From: Promethearchaeia archaeon
GTDB lineage: Archaea; Asgardarchaeota; Lokiarchaeia; Sigyniarchaeales; SOKP01
NCBI GenBank assembly: GCA_029856145.1
Contig: JAHQWK010000026.1
Location: 27,628 to 91,627 of the forward strand
Direction of reading: 5' to 3'
DNA length: 64,000 nucleotides
The notes under the pieces are model-generated. The model was not told the DNA's origin. It ran no database searches and worked only from the letters and a program-made list of their open reading frames with translations. The position numbers were made by a program, and so were the translations under genes. Shown here piece after piece: positions 18,256 to 27,297 of this stretch; position 1 is the stretch's first letter, and every line of letters starts with the position of its first letter.

Positions 18256-19584
18256 TTACTTTTTTAGGGTTTTTGTTTCAATTTTCGATTTCATCGCATA
18301 GAACACTATAATTCCACAGACAATTATTATTGATTGAATTATTATAGTAAGCAATTTAAAAGTAAATAATAATCCAATACATGTAATTGCCCCTAATAAA
18401 GCAATTATTGGCACCCACTTGATATTTGGTTTAAGTTTAAAGGGTCTTTTCACATCTGGTTTAGATTTTCTCAATGCGATTAAACTAATATTAACCAAGA
18501 TAAAAGTTATGAGAACACCAAAAACAGTAGCATCTGCTACAATTGAAATATCAACAAGGAAAACTGGAATTATTGTAAAAACCATGGTAAATAATATGGC
18601 TAGTATAGGTGTTCTGTGTTTAGGTGAAATCTTTTTCAACCCTTTTGGAAGAGCTTTATCTCTTGCCATACCATACATCATACGAGAAGTAACGATTAAC
18701 ATGATAAGGACTGTATTAGCTGTAGCAAATAGAGCAATTAGCGACAAAAGTATGCCTCCAAATGGTCCCAGAATTGTCTCAGCAACATCCTTTAAAGGAG
18801 CGTCGGAAGCAGCAATTGTGGAATAATCCAAGATACTCACTATTGAAATTGCAGTAAAGCAATATAGAATTGTGGTAATAATAATTGAATATATAATAGC
18901 TTTAGGAAGATTTTTATGAGGTTCTTTTACTTCTTCAGCTATGTTAGCAATATCTTCAAACCCTATATAAGCGAAAAAGATTAACGCAACTGCGGAAAAG
19001 ATTACTGTAAAAGATGAACCCGTGGGAAGGGTGAAATAATTTGGTTCTTCTGTCCCAAAAAAACCAATTATTATAATAATAATTAAGCCTGATGCTTCAA
19101 TTAAAGTAAATAAGATATTAGTTCTGGTTGATGTTTTAATCCCTACAAAATTAATTATGCTTAATATAATAATAAGTAAAATTGCGAAAATAATAGTTAA
19201 AAAGACTGAGGAAATTCCAAATAAAGTTGATAGATAATTAGCGAAACCTAGAGCAACCGTAGCTGCAGAAAAAATACCTGAAAAAATAATAATCCATCCT
19301 AAAATAAATGATAGATCCCTTTTCTTAAATGCCTCTTCTGTATAGACAAATTCAGCAGCACTTTTAGGATACATTGCGGAAAGTTCAGCATATGACAAAC
19401 CAGTAAAAGCGCCAGTTATAGATGCCAATATAAATGCTAGCCATGATAGATTCCCGGTAGTTCCTACAACGTCACCTATTAAAGCATATATTCCTGCTCC
19501 TAAAACATTTCCCACTCCATATGCAGTAAGTGCAAATAGGGAAACTCTGCGTTTTAATTTAGGTTTCTTTTTTACTTCTTCCAT
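18256..19584 (-). CDS. APC family amino acid permease
   Basis: A 442-residue membrane protein with about 12 hydrophobic segments. The APC signature is at the N-terminus: GVGNVLGAGIYALIGDVVG in TM1, then SYAELSAMYPKSAAEFVY after TM2. FFAYIGFEDIANIAEEVKEP in TM6 is also characteristic. These carriers import amino acids or polyamines by proton or sodium coupling. The start ATG at 19584 gives a short basic cytosolic N-terminus. The specificity is unknown, and the gene stands alone. Confidence 0.9.
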   Translation of the reverse strand: MEEVKKKPKLKRRVSLFALTAYGVGNVLGAGIYALIGDVVGTTGNLSWLAFILASITGAFTGLSYAELSAMYPKSAAEFVYTEEAFKKRDLSFILGWIIIFSGIFSAATVALGFANYLSTLFGISSVFLTIIFAILLIIILSIINFVGIKTSTRTNILFTLIEASGLIIIIIIGFFGTEEPNYFTLPTGSSFTVIFSAVALIFFAYIGFEDIANIAEEVKEPHKNLPKAIIYSIIITTILYCFTAISIVSILDYSTIAASDAPLKDVAETILGPFGGILLSLIALFATANTVLIMLIVTSRMMYGMARDKALPKGLKKISPKHRTPILAILFTMVFTIIPVFLVDISIVADATVFGVLITFILVNISLIALRKSKPDVKRPFKLKPNIKWVPIIALLGAITCIGLLFTFKLLTIIIQSIIIVCGIIVFYAMKSKIETKTLKK

Positions 19585-19691
19585 GGTTAGTCCCTTTTTG
19601 AATATAAATAATTATTATTTCAATTTTATAAAAAATGTAGTTTTTTTTAGTAGTGATTTTTTGCATGTTTTATAGAAAAATTAGAATTTAT

Positions 19692-20207
19692 TTACTTCAA
19701 TTTCTCAGGTCTTACTATGCATGGTTGCTGTACATGTCTATGTTTTTTTGTTTGTTGTAATCTTATTTCTCTCTTTCCCTTCGCATCTTCATAGCGACGC
19801 TTTTCTTCTTCTGTCTCTGGAATTATTTGAGGAATCTCCGTTGGTTTATCATTCTCATCAAGAGCAACAAAAGTAAGATACGCCGATCCTACATGGGTAT
19901 GTGTTCCTGTTCTCAAACATTCTGCTTCTATTCTAACTCCAATCTCCATGGATGTCTTTCCAGTGTAATTAATTGATGCTTTCGCGAATACTAAATTTCC
20001 AATATATACAGGCGAGATAAAATCCATCCTATCGAGTGAGGCTGTTACGCAATTAAGATGCGTGTGTCTTGCTGCTACAATGGCACTAGCCTGATCAACA
20101 AGCTTTAAGATATAACCACCGTGGACATTACCTGCGACATTAGAATGCTCAGGCATCATAACTTGTGCTAATTCTACTTTAGAACCTGATACTTTTTTAT
20201 CTTTCAT
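19692..20207 (-). CDS. Acyl-CoA thioesterase, hotdog fold (YciA/BACH-like)
   Basis: Hydrolyses acyl-CoA to free acid and CoA. One hotdog domain covers residues 5-130: MPEHSNVAGNVHGGYILKLV holds the conserved Asn/His-Gly-Gly helix start, DQASAIVAARH the hot-dog helix and VTASLDRMDFISPVYIG the outer strand. The C-terminal tail of about 45 residues is Lys/Arg-rich (EEEKRRYEDAKGKREIRL), as in other YciA-type proteins. Start ATG 20207. Crotonase genes lie nearby and may share a CoA pathway, but the order does not show an operon. Confidence 0.87.
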   Translation of the reverse strand: MKDKKVSGSKVELAQVMMPEHSNVAGNVHGGYILKLVDQASAIVAARHTHLNCVTASLDRMDFISPVYIGNLVFAKASINYTGKTSMEIGVRIEAECLRTGTHTHVGSAYLTFVALDENDKPTEIPQIIPETEEEKRRYEDAKGKREIRLQQTKKHRHVQQPCIVRPEKLK

Positions 20208-20255
20208 AATTTAATCAATTTAACTGAAAATTTTTAAAATTAGAAAAATCCATTA

Positions 20256-20516
20256 TTACCCAAAAGGTATAATGGTACTTAAATAAATTATTAAAATGAT
20301 AGAGGCGATAATGAGTATTGGTATAATTATTAAACTATATTTTCGTACTTTTCTTGGAAATTTCTGTTGACAATTTGCACAATTTGCAGCAGGAGCGTTT
20401 GTTCTCTTAGAAAATCCATGTGTTATGTGATCTTGGCATAAAGGCTTTCCACATATAGCGCAATTGGAAACCGCTTCTTTTCCACATTCAGTACAAGTTT
20501 CCATTTTAATACTCAT
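20256..20516 (-). CDS. Small B-box-like zinc finger membrane protein
   Basis: An 86-residue protein. Residues 8-33 contain C8, C11, C19, C22, C27, H30 and H33, the pattern of a B-box or treble-clef finger (CTECGKEAVSNCAICGKPLC). A further CxxC pair (C46, C49) lies just before one membrane helix (about residues 60-83, LIIIPILIIASIILIIYL). The finger should face the cytosol. B-box fingers mediate protein contacts and sit beside RING fingers in eukaryotic E3 ligases; the role here is unknown. Start ATG 20516; an in-frame Met lies at residue 5. Confidence 0.65.
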   Translation of the reverse strand: MSIKMETCTECGKEAVSNCAICGKPLCQDHITHGFSKRTNAPAANCANCQQKFPRKVRKYSLIIIPILIIASIILIIYLSTIIPFG

Positions 20517-20622
20517 TTTATATCAAATATATGTTTAATTATTCATTTAGGATTATAAAAACTTGGTTAATAATCAATAAGGATTTGGTTTTTATAATAC
20601 TCCAACTGTGTTTATATTATAA

Positions 20623-21014
20623 ATGAAGTTATTGAAAAGGATAGGGAAAGAAAATCTATATAAATATATAGGAATTGCTCTTATCAGCTCGAGTTTAATT
20701 TTAACAATAATCTCCATTTCATATGCCTTTTTTTTAAGTAACCAAAAAATTTCTTATTTCGATAATGAAAATATTGATGTAGAATCAATTTCAGTAGAGA
20801 TGCACGATGGAGTAATTATTAAAGGTATAATTTATGTTGATAAAGATCTCAAAGAAAATGACACAAACTCAATCCCAACAATTCTATTACTTCATGGCAT
20901 TAATGGAAGAAAAGAACATAAACTAGATATAGTGTATCAATATGTAAAAATAGGTTTGCTGTTATTTCTGTAGAACTAACGTTTTGTTGTATTCTACATG
21001 AAAGTATTCTTTAG
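20623..21014 (+). pseudogene. Frameshifted and truncated alpha/beta hydrolase
   Basis: The first 116 codons encode an N-terminal membrane helix and VEMHDGVIIKGIIYVDKD, then TILLLHGINGRKEHKLD, the HG oxyanion region of alpha/beta hydrolases. The frame then breaks near 20955. The next frame reads AVISVEL, exactly the strand that normally follows (usually AVISVELRGHG), and then runs into non-homologous codons and a stop at 21012-21014. The nucleophile elbow and catalytic His are missing, so this is a gene remnant, unless the rest was lost by an assembly error. Confidence 0.65.
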
Positions 21015-21081
21015 AATAATTTAATATTTTTCTTAATAATAAGGAAAGATTGTAAAAATCTCTTATCCCTCCTCTTAATTT

Positions 21082-21927
21082 TTATCTTAATGGATATTTT
21101 GGCTTTCTCTTTCCAAAGAAAGCGTTAGCAGCTTCATTTACATCTTTAGAGGAGAAAGTTAAAACTATTGAGCTATTTTCATATTGTAGCATGTTATTTA
21201 AACTTGGAGAATCTAGTGATAAATTAAGGGCTTCTTTCGTCATACGTAAACCTAAAGGGCTTTTAGTCAATAATTCTTCTGCCAATTTTAAAGCCTCATC
21301 CAATAAATTTTCTTTCTCTACAACTTTTAGGATAAATCCTATTTTCTCAGCTTCTTTTCCAGAAACACCCCTACCGCTATAGATTATTTCAACTGCTCTG
21401 GAAAGATTAATTAGACGTGGAAGGAAGTAGCTACTTCCCATATCCGCCCCGGTTAAACCAATATTAATAGAAGCATTTATAAAATTAACATCATCACTGG
21501 CAATTCTAATGTCAGAAGCCATTGCAAATCCAAATCCACCTCCTGCTACTGAACCGTGAACAGCCGCTATAATTGGTTGAGGAATTTTCCTCATTTTCAT
21601 GATGATCTGAGTTATACGCCATTGATGATACATTTTTCTTTTTATTGGCTCTGACGTATTCAAGTAATAAAATTTTTCATATCCTTTTGGATTTCTCTTC
21701 ATATTTAAGATTAAACCTTCTTGTAAATCTGTTCCTGCTGAAAATGATCTTCCTTCCCCTCTTAAAATTAATACTCTAATTGATAAATTCATCATTAATT
21801 GATCCAATACGTGATGGATTTCTTCTTCCATTTGAAATGAGATTGCATTTAATTTCTCAGGTCTGTTTAATGTTAAAATTCCGATGCCATTTTCTCTCAA
21901 TTCAAATTTAATGGTTTTATATTCCAT
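21082..21927 (-). CDS. Enoyl-CoA hydratase/isomerase (crotonase) family protein
   Basis: A crotonase-fold enzyme acting on an acyl-CoA. GIGILTLNRPEKLNAISFQM is the N-terminal strand and turn. GRSFSAGTDLQEG provides the first oxyanion-hole NH. HGSVAGGGFGFAMASDIRIA provides the second, and INIGLTGADMGSSYFLPR the catalytic loop. In this loop the usual catalytic Glu of hydratases is not obvious (GADMGSS), as in several crotonases with other reactions. The length of 281 residues is slightly above the usual 260. It is the intact downstream copy of a tandem pair, close in sequence to the disrupted upstream copy. Start ATG 21927. Confidence 0.88.
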   Translation of the reverse strand: MEYKTIKFELRENGIGILTLNRPEKLNAISFQMEEEIHHVLDQLMMNLSIRVLILRGEGRSFSAGTDLQEGLILNMKRNPKGYEKFYYLNTSEPIKRKMYHQWRITQIIMKMRKIPQPIIAAVHGSVAGGGFGFAMASDIRIASDDVNFINASINIGLTGADMGSSYFLPRLINLSRAVEIIYSGRGVSGKEAEKIGFILKVVEKENLLDEALKLAEELLTKSPLGLRMTKEALNLSLDSPSLNNMLQYENSSIVLTFSSKDVNEAANAFFGKRKPKYPLR

Positions 21928-21952
21928 ATATTTTCACATTTTTTTCAATTAT

Positions 21953-22813
21953 TCATGATTTTGGATATTTTGGTTTTCTTTTTTCGAAAAATGCATTAAC
22001 TCCTTCTAAAAGATCCATAGATGTTGAACAGAGCATCTGTGAGCGGTTTTCTATTTGCATGATTGTTTCCAAACTAGGGGAGTCAAGTGATATATTAATA
22101 GCTTCTTTTGTCATTCTAAGCCCGAGTGGACTTTTAGTAAGTAAATTTTCTGCTATTTCCATTGCAGCTTCTTATAATTTAGTCTCATCACCTATAATTA
22201 CTTTCATGACAAGTCCAATTCTTTCAGCTTCATTAGCATCTATGAATCGACCTGTATATAATATTTCAGCAGCTCTAGACATGCCAATTAGTCGAGGCAA
22301 ATGATAGCTACTCGCTAAGTCAGCACCAGAAAATCCAATATTTATGAACGAATTCGCTAATTTTGCATTTTCTCCCGCAATTCTTATATCTGCTGCTAAA
22401 CCTAATGTAAAGCCTGCTCCTGTGGCAGGTCCTTGTATAATGGCAATAATTGGTTGACTTATTTTCCTCATTTTAACAATTAGTTGGCTAGCTCTAGCTT
22501 GTGCATATATCTTAGCTTTGATTAAATCTTTATCTGGGGCTCTCATGAAGAAAAATTTCTCTTTCAGTTCCTCTGGCTTTTTTTTTGATTGAAGAACTGT
22601 AGACTCTTTTAAATCTAATCCAGCGCAAAAGGCTCTACCGTCAGCTTTTAGAATGAGAACACGACAATCTAAATTTGTCATTAATTGATCGAGTAATGTG
22701 TGTAAATCTTCAATCATTTGAAAATTCAAAGCATTTAATTTATTTGGACGGTTAAGGGTTAATATTCCAATACCGTCCTCTCTCAATTCAAACTTTATTG
22801 TCTCAAAATTCAA
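21953..22813 (-). pseudogene. Second crotonase gene interrupted by an in-frame TAA
   Basis: Codons from the ATG at 22813 encode 213 residues of a crotonase like the downstream copy (GRAFCAGLDLKES, QGPATGAGFTLGLAADIRIA, INIGFSGADLASSYHLPR). They end at TAA 22174-22172. The same frame then continues without a break through EAAMEIAENLLTKSPLGLRM to a stop at 21953, matching the C-terminal helices of the neighbouring paralogue. A single base change therefore separates it from a full enzyme of about 286 residues. It may be a recent nonsense mutation, a base-call error, or two polypeptides. TAA is not a known pyrrolysine or selenocysteine codon. Confidence 0.7.
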
Positions 22814-22956
22814 TTTTTAAACCTCAAGAATAAATAATTATTTTAACTAGATATCTTAGATAGGGTTGAATTACTTAAAAATCCATAAAAAGTAAGTTAA
22901 TATCAAATGATTAAATAAATATAGTAAACCTTTTAGATACGATTTAAAATTCAATA

Positions 22957-25362
22957 ATGATTTCAATAACTAATAGCTCATCAAGAAGAACTCTCAAGTT
23001 AAAACAGAAATTACTTTCAAGCAAGTATGAATTATGCATTGAAAGGATGAGATATTTTACTGAGATTTATAAAAAATATCCCAATGATCCAGAAATTATT
23101 AAAAGAGCTAAAGCAGTTGCTCATACTCTAAAAAATATGACAATTTTCATCAGAGATAATGAATTACTAGTTGGAAATGAAACGAGTAAAAATTTAGGTG
23201 AAAAAATTAATCTTGATTTATACTCGTATGATGGAACTTTGAATAATCATCGGATAATTAAAAAATATGAAAAAAGAAAATTACATCCTTTTTTTATAGG
23301 AGAAAATGAAATTAATGAATTATTAGATATTATTCCTTTTTGGAAAGGTAAAGCTTTATATAGCGATATTATCTCGCAAAAAGTTTATGATGAAAAGTTA
23401 ATTAAAGGAATGGACAGAATTAGTTTAGCAGCTCCTAATATTGCTATAGCAAATGGGACTAATGAAGGCCATATATGTGTTGGATATGAAAAACTACTAA
23501 AATTAGGGTATAAAGGAATTATTAAAGAAGCTGAATCATATCAATCAAAAATAAAAAATGACGACATCAAACATAAAGAAAAATTTAATTTCTATGAAGC
23601 TGTAAAAATTTATTATAATGCAGCTATTCAATTTTCAAGGAGATATTCTGATTTTGCCTATAACTTGGCTTTAAATGAAAAAAATGAGCAAAGAAGGAAA
23701 GAACTTGAAATTATTGGAGCAATGATGGAGAAATTTACCAAGGAAACTGCTAATTCGTTCTATGAGGCAATTCAATTTATACACTTCACTCAAAATATCA
23801 TAAATATAATTTACCAAAGAAGTGTCGTCGCTTTAGGTAGGTTAGATCAAATTCTATGGCCATATTATAAGAGAGATAAAGAAAAAAATAAAATTACACA
23901 AGAATTTGCGTTAGGATTAATTGAAGAATTAAATTTGAAGTTAACTTGGAATGTGACATTATTACCAACAGATTATACTACTATCTCAAATGCGATTGGG
24001 TTAAATACACAAACAATTACCATTTCAGGTGTAGATAAAGAAGGAAAAGATAATACAAATGAACTTTCTTATCTTTTTCTTTATGCTTATAAAAATCTAA
24101 AAGTATTTTCAACGGATTTATCTATTAGAGTTCATAAGAACAGTCCTAAAAAATTTATAAAAGAAGCAATAAAAGTTTTTCGATCAACATCAGGAATGGC
24201 TTTTTATAATGATGAAGTGCTCATCCCAGCCCTAGTAAAAGCGGGTTATAGTTTAGAAGATGCGCGTACTTACGTTATTATCGGATGTGTTGAACCAACA
24301 GGTCAAGGTAATAGTTTTGCTGCAACTGCGCGTATGTTTATGAATTTACCCGGAATTTTGGAATTGGTTTTAAACAATGGATATAGTAATTTATCGAAAA
24401 TGGTGGACGGCTTACAAACTGGAGATCCTGGTTCTTTTAAAACCTATAAGAGTTTCTATGATGCATACAAGCGACAATTAAGGTATAATATTAAAAAATC
24501 TGTAAAAATTGCGCAAATAGGAGATAAAGAAGCAATGAAGTTCTTCCAACATCCATTTCTATCAGCTACCATAGAAAGATGTATGGAAAATGGAACTGAT
24601 TATGTATGTGGGGGAGCGAAGTACAATTTTTCTTCTATTACTGCTTATGGTTTTGCTACTTTAGTTGATTCACTCTATAATATCAAAAAGGTTGTTTATG
24701 AAGAAAAGTTAATGCCTTTGTCAGAACTTATCGATATATTAAATTCAAATTTTGAGAGTCAAGAAACTTTTCGGCAAAGGTTAATAAATAAATATGAAAA
24801 ATGGGGAAACGATAAGCAAGAGATTGATTCATTAGCTAATGAATTATGGGATTTGTTTTGTATTGAGGTAATAAAACATCAACCAATTAGAGGTGGACGA
24901 TATAGTGCTGGTGCTTATTCAATGGGAATTCATGTAATGGAAGGAATTTTTACACAACCAACGGCAGACGGTAGAAAAGCTATGGAGGCAATCTCAAATA
25001 GTTTATCTCCGGTAAATAATGTGGAAAAAAATGGACTTACAGCAATTCTAAACTCAGTAGCAAAACTAAATTATGATTATGCTACTAATGGTATCGCCCT
25101 AAATATTCGAATCCATCCTCAAAATCTTATGAGTGAGGAAAATATAGAGAAGTTTTATTTTCTTTTAAAGGGATATTTTGACAAGGGGGGGATGCAGATA
25201 CAACCAACCGCAGTTTCAACTGAAACACTTAGGGATGCTCAGAAACATCCTGAAAAATACCCTGATTTAATCGTAAAAGTGGGAGGGTATAATGCCACTT
25301 TTATTGATCTGGGAACTCCAATTCAAAATGATATCATTGATAGATTAGAGCATATTTTATAA
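22957..25362 (+). CDS. Glycyl radical enzyme (PFL-like, dehydratase/lyase subgroup)
   Basis: An 801-residue enzyme with the family's two radical residues. The catalytic thiyl cysteine is C444 in YVIIGCVEPTGQG, the GCVEP motif of glycyl radical dehydratases and lyases rather than the Cys-Cys of pyruvate formate-lyase. The glycyl site is G777 in VKVGGYNATFIDL near the C-terminus, with Lys-Val-Gly-Gly-Tyr in place of the usual Arg-Val-x-Gly-Tyr. The N-terminus (SKYELCIERMRYFTEIYKKYP) is typical of the family. The enzyme is oxygen-sensitive and needs a radical SAM activase; the nearest is at 17504-18247. The substrate is unresolved. Start ATG 22957. Confidence 0.88.
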   Translation: MISITNSSSRRTLKLKQKLLSSKYELCIERMRYFTEIYKKYPNDPEIIKRAKAVAHTLKNMTIFIRDNELLVGNETSKNLGEKINLDLYSYDGTLNNHRIIKKYEKRKLHPFFIGENEINELLDIIPFWKGKALYSDIISQKVYDEKLIKGMDRISLAAPNIAIANGTNEGHICVGYEKLLKLGYKGIIKEAESYQSKIKNDDIKHKEKFNFYEAVKIYYNAAIQFSRRYSDFAYNLALNEKNEQRRKELEIIGAMMEKFTKETANSFYEAIQFIHFTQNIINIIYQRSVVALGRLDQILWPYYKRDKEKNKITQEFALGLIEELNLKLTWNVTLLPTDYTTISNAIGLNTQTITISGVDKEGKDNTNELSYLFLYAYKNLKVFSTDLSIRVHKNSPKKFIKEAIKVFRSTSGMAFYNDEVLIPALVKAGYSLEDARTYVIIGCVEPTGQGNSFAATARMFMNLPGILELVLNNGYSNLSKMVDGLQTGDPGSFKTYKSFYDAYKRQLRYNIKKSVKIAQIGDKEAMKFFQHPFLSATIERCMENGTDYVCGGAKYNFSSITAYGFATLVDSLYNIKKVVYEEKLMPLSELIDILNSNFESQETFRQRLINKYEKWGNDKQEIDSLANELWDLFCIEVIKHQPIRGGRYSAGAYSMGIHVMEGIFTQPTADGRKAMEAISNSLSPVNNVEKNGLTAILNSVAKLNYDYATNGIALNIRIHPQNLMSEENIEKFYFLLKGYFDKGGMQIQPTAVSTETLRDAQKHPEKYPDLIVKVGGYNATFIDLGTPIQNDIIDRLEHIL

Positions 25363-25434
25363 TTTTTTGTAGAAGTTTTAAATGAAACTATCCTACAAGA
25401 TATTAGAATAGAAAAACCATTTGTTATTTTCACC

Positions 25435-25938
25435 TTGTCAAATTGTTATCTCTGTAATGTTGAAATAAAGGATCTCCCATACAGATGTAAATTTTGTGGT
25501 ATGATTTTCTGTAATAAGCACAGATTACCAGAAAATCATGATTGTCCTTTTGATTTAAGACAAAAAAATAAAGATTTTAACTCTTTGGATAAACCACTCT
25601 ATCAAGATGCACTTGATTTTATGGATAAAGACATAACTGTAGCTAAAATTTATGATTACGTAACAACAAATCAGATGACTAAATTAGAAGCAATAGAATT
25701 GTTGAATTATTTCCTAGAAAGAATTGATAATAAAGAAATTAGAAGGGTAAGCATACTTGCTTTCAAAATTTTAGAACTTAGAAGTGATAAAGCCTATAGT
25801 GTTCTAGAAAATTGTCTTCTTTCAGATGAAGATCCTAGCGTGATAAAAAACGCAGCAGATATTTTAAGATATCTGTTCCCTAAGAAGAGTAAAGAATTAT
25901 TAAATTGGATAAGTAAAAATGATAAGAATTTGAAATAA
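25435..25938 (+). CDS. AN1-type zinc finger protein with helical C-terminal domain
   Basis: Residues 4-37 form an AN1 finger: C4, C7, C18, C21, C26, H29, H35 and C37, with YRCKFCGMIFC and KHRLPENHDC closely matching the eukaryotic AN1 consensus. Residues 55-165 are helices resembling a short HEAT/ARM stack (EAIELLNYFLERIDNKEIRR, ILAFKILELRSDKAYSVLE). In eukaryotes AN1 fingers are found in ubiquitin/proteasome and stress proteins. The start is TTG at 25435, three codons before the first finger cysteine. It may share the transcript of the upstream glycyl radical enzyme (72 bp gap), though a function in common is not apparent. Confidence 0.85.
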   Translation: MSNCYLCNVEIKDLPYRCKFCGMIFCNKHRLPENHDCPFDLRQKNKDFNSLDKPLYQDALDFMDKDITVAKIYDYVTTNQMTKLEAIELLNYFLERIDNKEIRRVSILAFKILELRSDKAYSVLENCLLSDEDPSVIKNAADILRYLFPKKSKELLNWISKNDKNLK

Positions 25939-25951
25939 TAACTAAAATAAA

Positions 25952-27262
25952 TTAAAATAAATTATTTTTTCTTTTTAGAATTAGACTTTCAATCTCTTCA
26001 CTAAGTTCTTCAACTTCCTTCTTATTATAATATTTTTTTACTCGAGTGTGCGCAATCCACCATAATATTAAAGTAACGGTCATTCCTATAATAGAACTAG
26101 AAAGAAATAAGTTGGTTACTCCAATTGTCTCAGATAATGGTCCAGTTATTATAGATGCAATAGGAACTATAGCAGATGAGATGGCCCAATCAAGAGAAGA
26201 CAACCTTCCCATTTTATCTGCTGGAACTTTTAATTGCATTATAGTTAAATAAATAGTATTAAGGATAGGAATAGTAATACCAGTAATACTGACTACAATA
26301 CCCATCATTAGAAATAATTGATAAGGAGTTAAGGCAATAATACCACTATTCATCATTAAGAGGAATTCAAGTCCAAAGTAGATGAAAAGAGCATGTTTCC
26401 ACTCTTTCTTTATGGAAGTTAACAGTGCACCTAACAGCATACCCCCATTCATGAAAACCATAAGAAATGCCAAATTTGATATATCACCTGAATGGCTATA
26501 TTTAATGAAATGCGGCATCAATATATTAACTGGAACTAATAGAAAGTTAATAAACATGGATATGAGAAGCATCATAAGAAGATCTGGAATTGATTTCAAT
26601 GTACGGATTCCACTTTTAAATTCTTCTAGAAATGATATCTTTTCAACAGTCGTAACTTCCTTCTTTAATTTAGGAATTTTAATTACTAACAAAGGAATAA
26701 TAGCTATGATAAATGTAAGTGGATCAATCCAAAGTATGATTTCAAACGGAATTAACGAGAATAACAAAGCGCCAATTACAGGTCCTAAGATTTGAATGAA
26801 ACTTCTAAAGAAAAAATTAACCCCATTCATTCTACTTAATTTTTCCTTGGGTACCATCGTCGGAACAATAGCACTTACTGTAGGGATATGAAAACCTTGG
26901 AAGATTCCTAGCAAACTCATTATTCCAACTATTAATATTGGGTTCACCACTCCAAAGTTGAAGATAATAATTACAAGAAGCATTACATATGCTTGGAGGG
27001 AATCAACTACTACTATAATTGTCTTCCGATTCCATTTATCAATTACCACACCAGATATTGCAACTACGATTGTCATTGGTAATATATAAAGAAAAGATGC
27101 TAATGAAAGAAGCATCGTGCTCCCTGTAGAGTCAGTTATCCACCAAATTATCGCAAAATGTGAAATTGATGATCCTAACACAGTAAATAACTGTCCTATC
27201 CAAAAAAATATATAATTTTTAAAAGTTTTTTGATTTGCTAAATTTTCTATTATGTATATCAC
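25952..27262 (-). CDS. MFS transporter (second of tandem pair)
   Basis: A major facilitator carrier of about 430 residues and 12 membrane helices, closely related to its upstream neighbour. Shared motifs include SGVVIDKWNRKTIIVVVDSL (the TM2-3 loop motif A region), FHIPTVSAIVPTMVPKEKLS and VPADKMGRLSS. It resembles MFS_3/enterobactin-exporter-like carriers that export small molecules or drugs. Start: GTG at 27262 gives MIYIIENLAN, but alignment with the sister protein (MEEIANKGTFKSYLFF) places the N-terminus at ENLANQKTFKNYIFF. AAGGTGAT, a ribosome-binding-like sequence that covers the GTG, then precedes an ATA codon at 27250. Confidence 0.85.
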   Translation of the reverse strand: MIYIIENLANQKTFKNYIFFWIGQLFTVLGSSISHFAIIWWITDSTGSTMLLSLASFLYILPMTIVVAISGVVIDKWNRKTIIVVVDSLQAYVMLLVIIIFNFGVVNPILIVGIMSLLGIFQGFHIPTVSAIVPTMVPKEKLSRMNGVNFFFRSFIQILGPVIGALLFSLIPFEIILWIDPLTFIIAIIPLLVIKIPKLKKEVTTVEKISFLEEFKSGIRTLKSIPDLLMMLLISMFINFLLVPVNILMPHFIKYSHSGDISNLAFLMVFMNGGMLLGALLTSIKKEWKHALFIYFGLEFLLMMNSGIIALTPYQLFLMMGIVVSITGITIPILNTIYLTIMQLKVPADKMGRLSSLDWAISSAIVPIASIITGPLSETIGVTNLFLSSSIIGMTVTLILWWIAHTRVKKYYNKKEVEELSEEIESLILKRKNNLF

Positions 27263-27297
27263 CTTATTTTTTGCATTTTGAAAAAAAAAGAAAAAAA

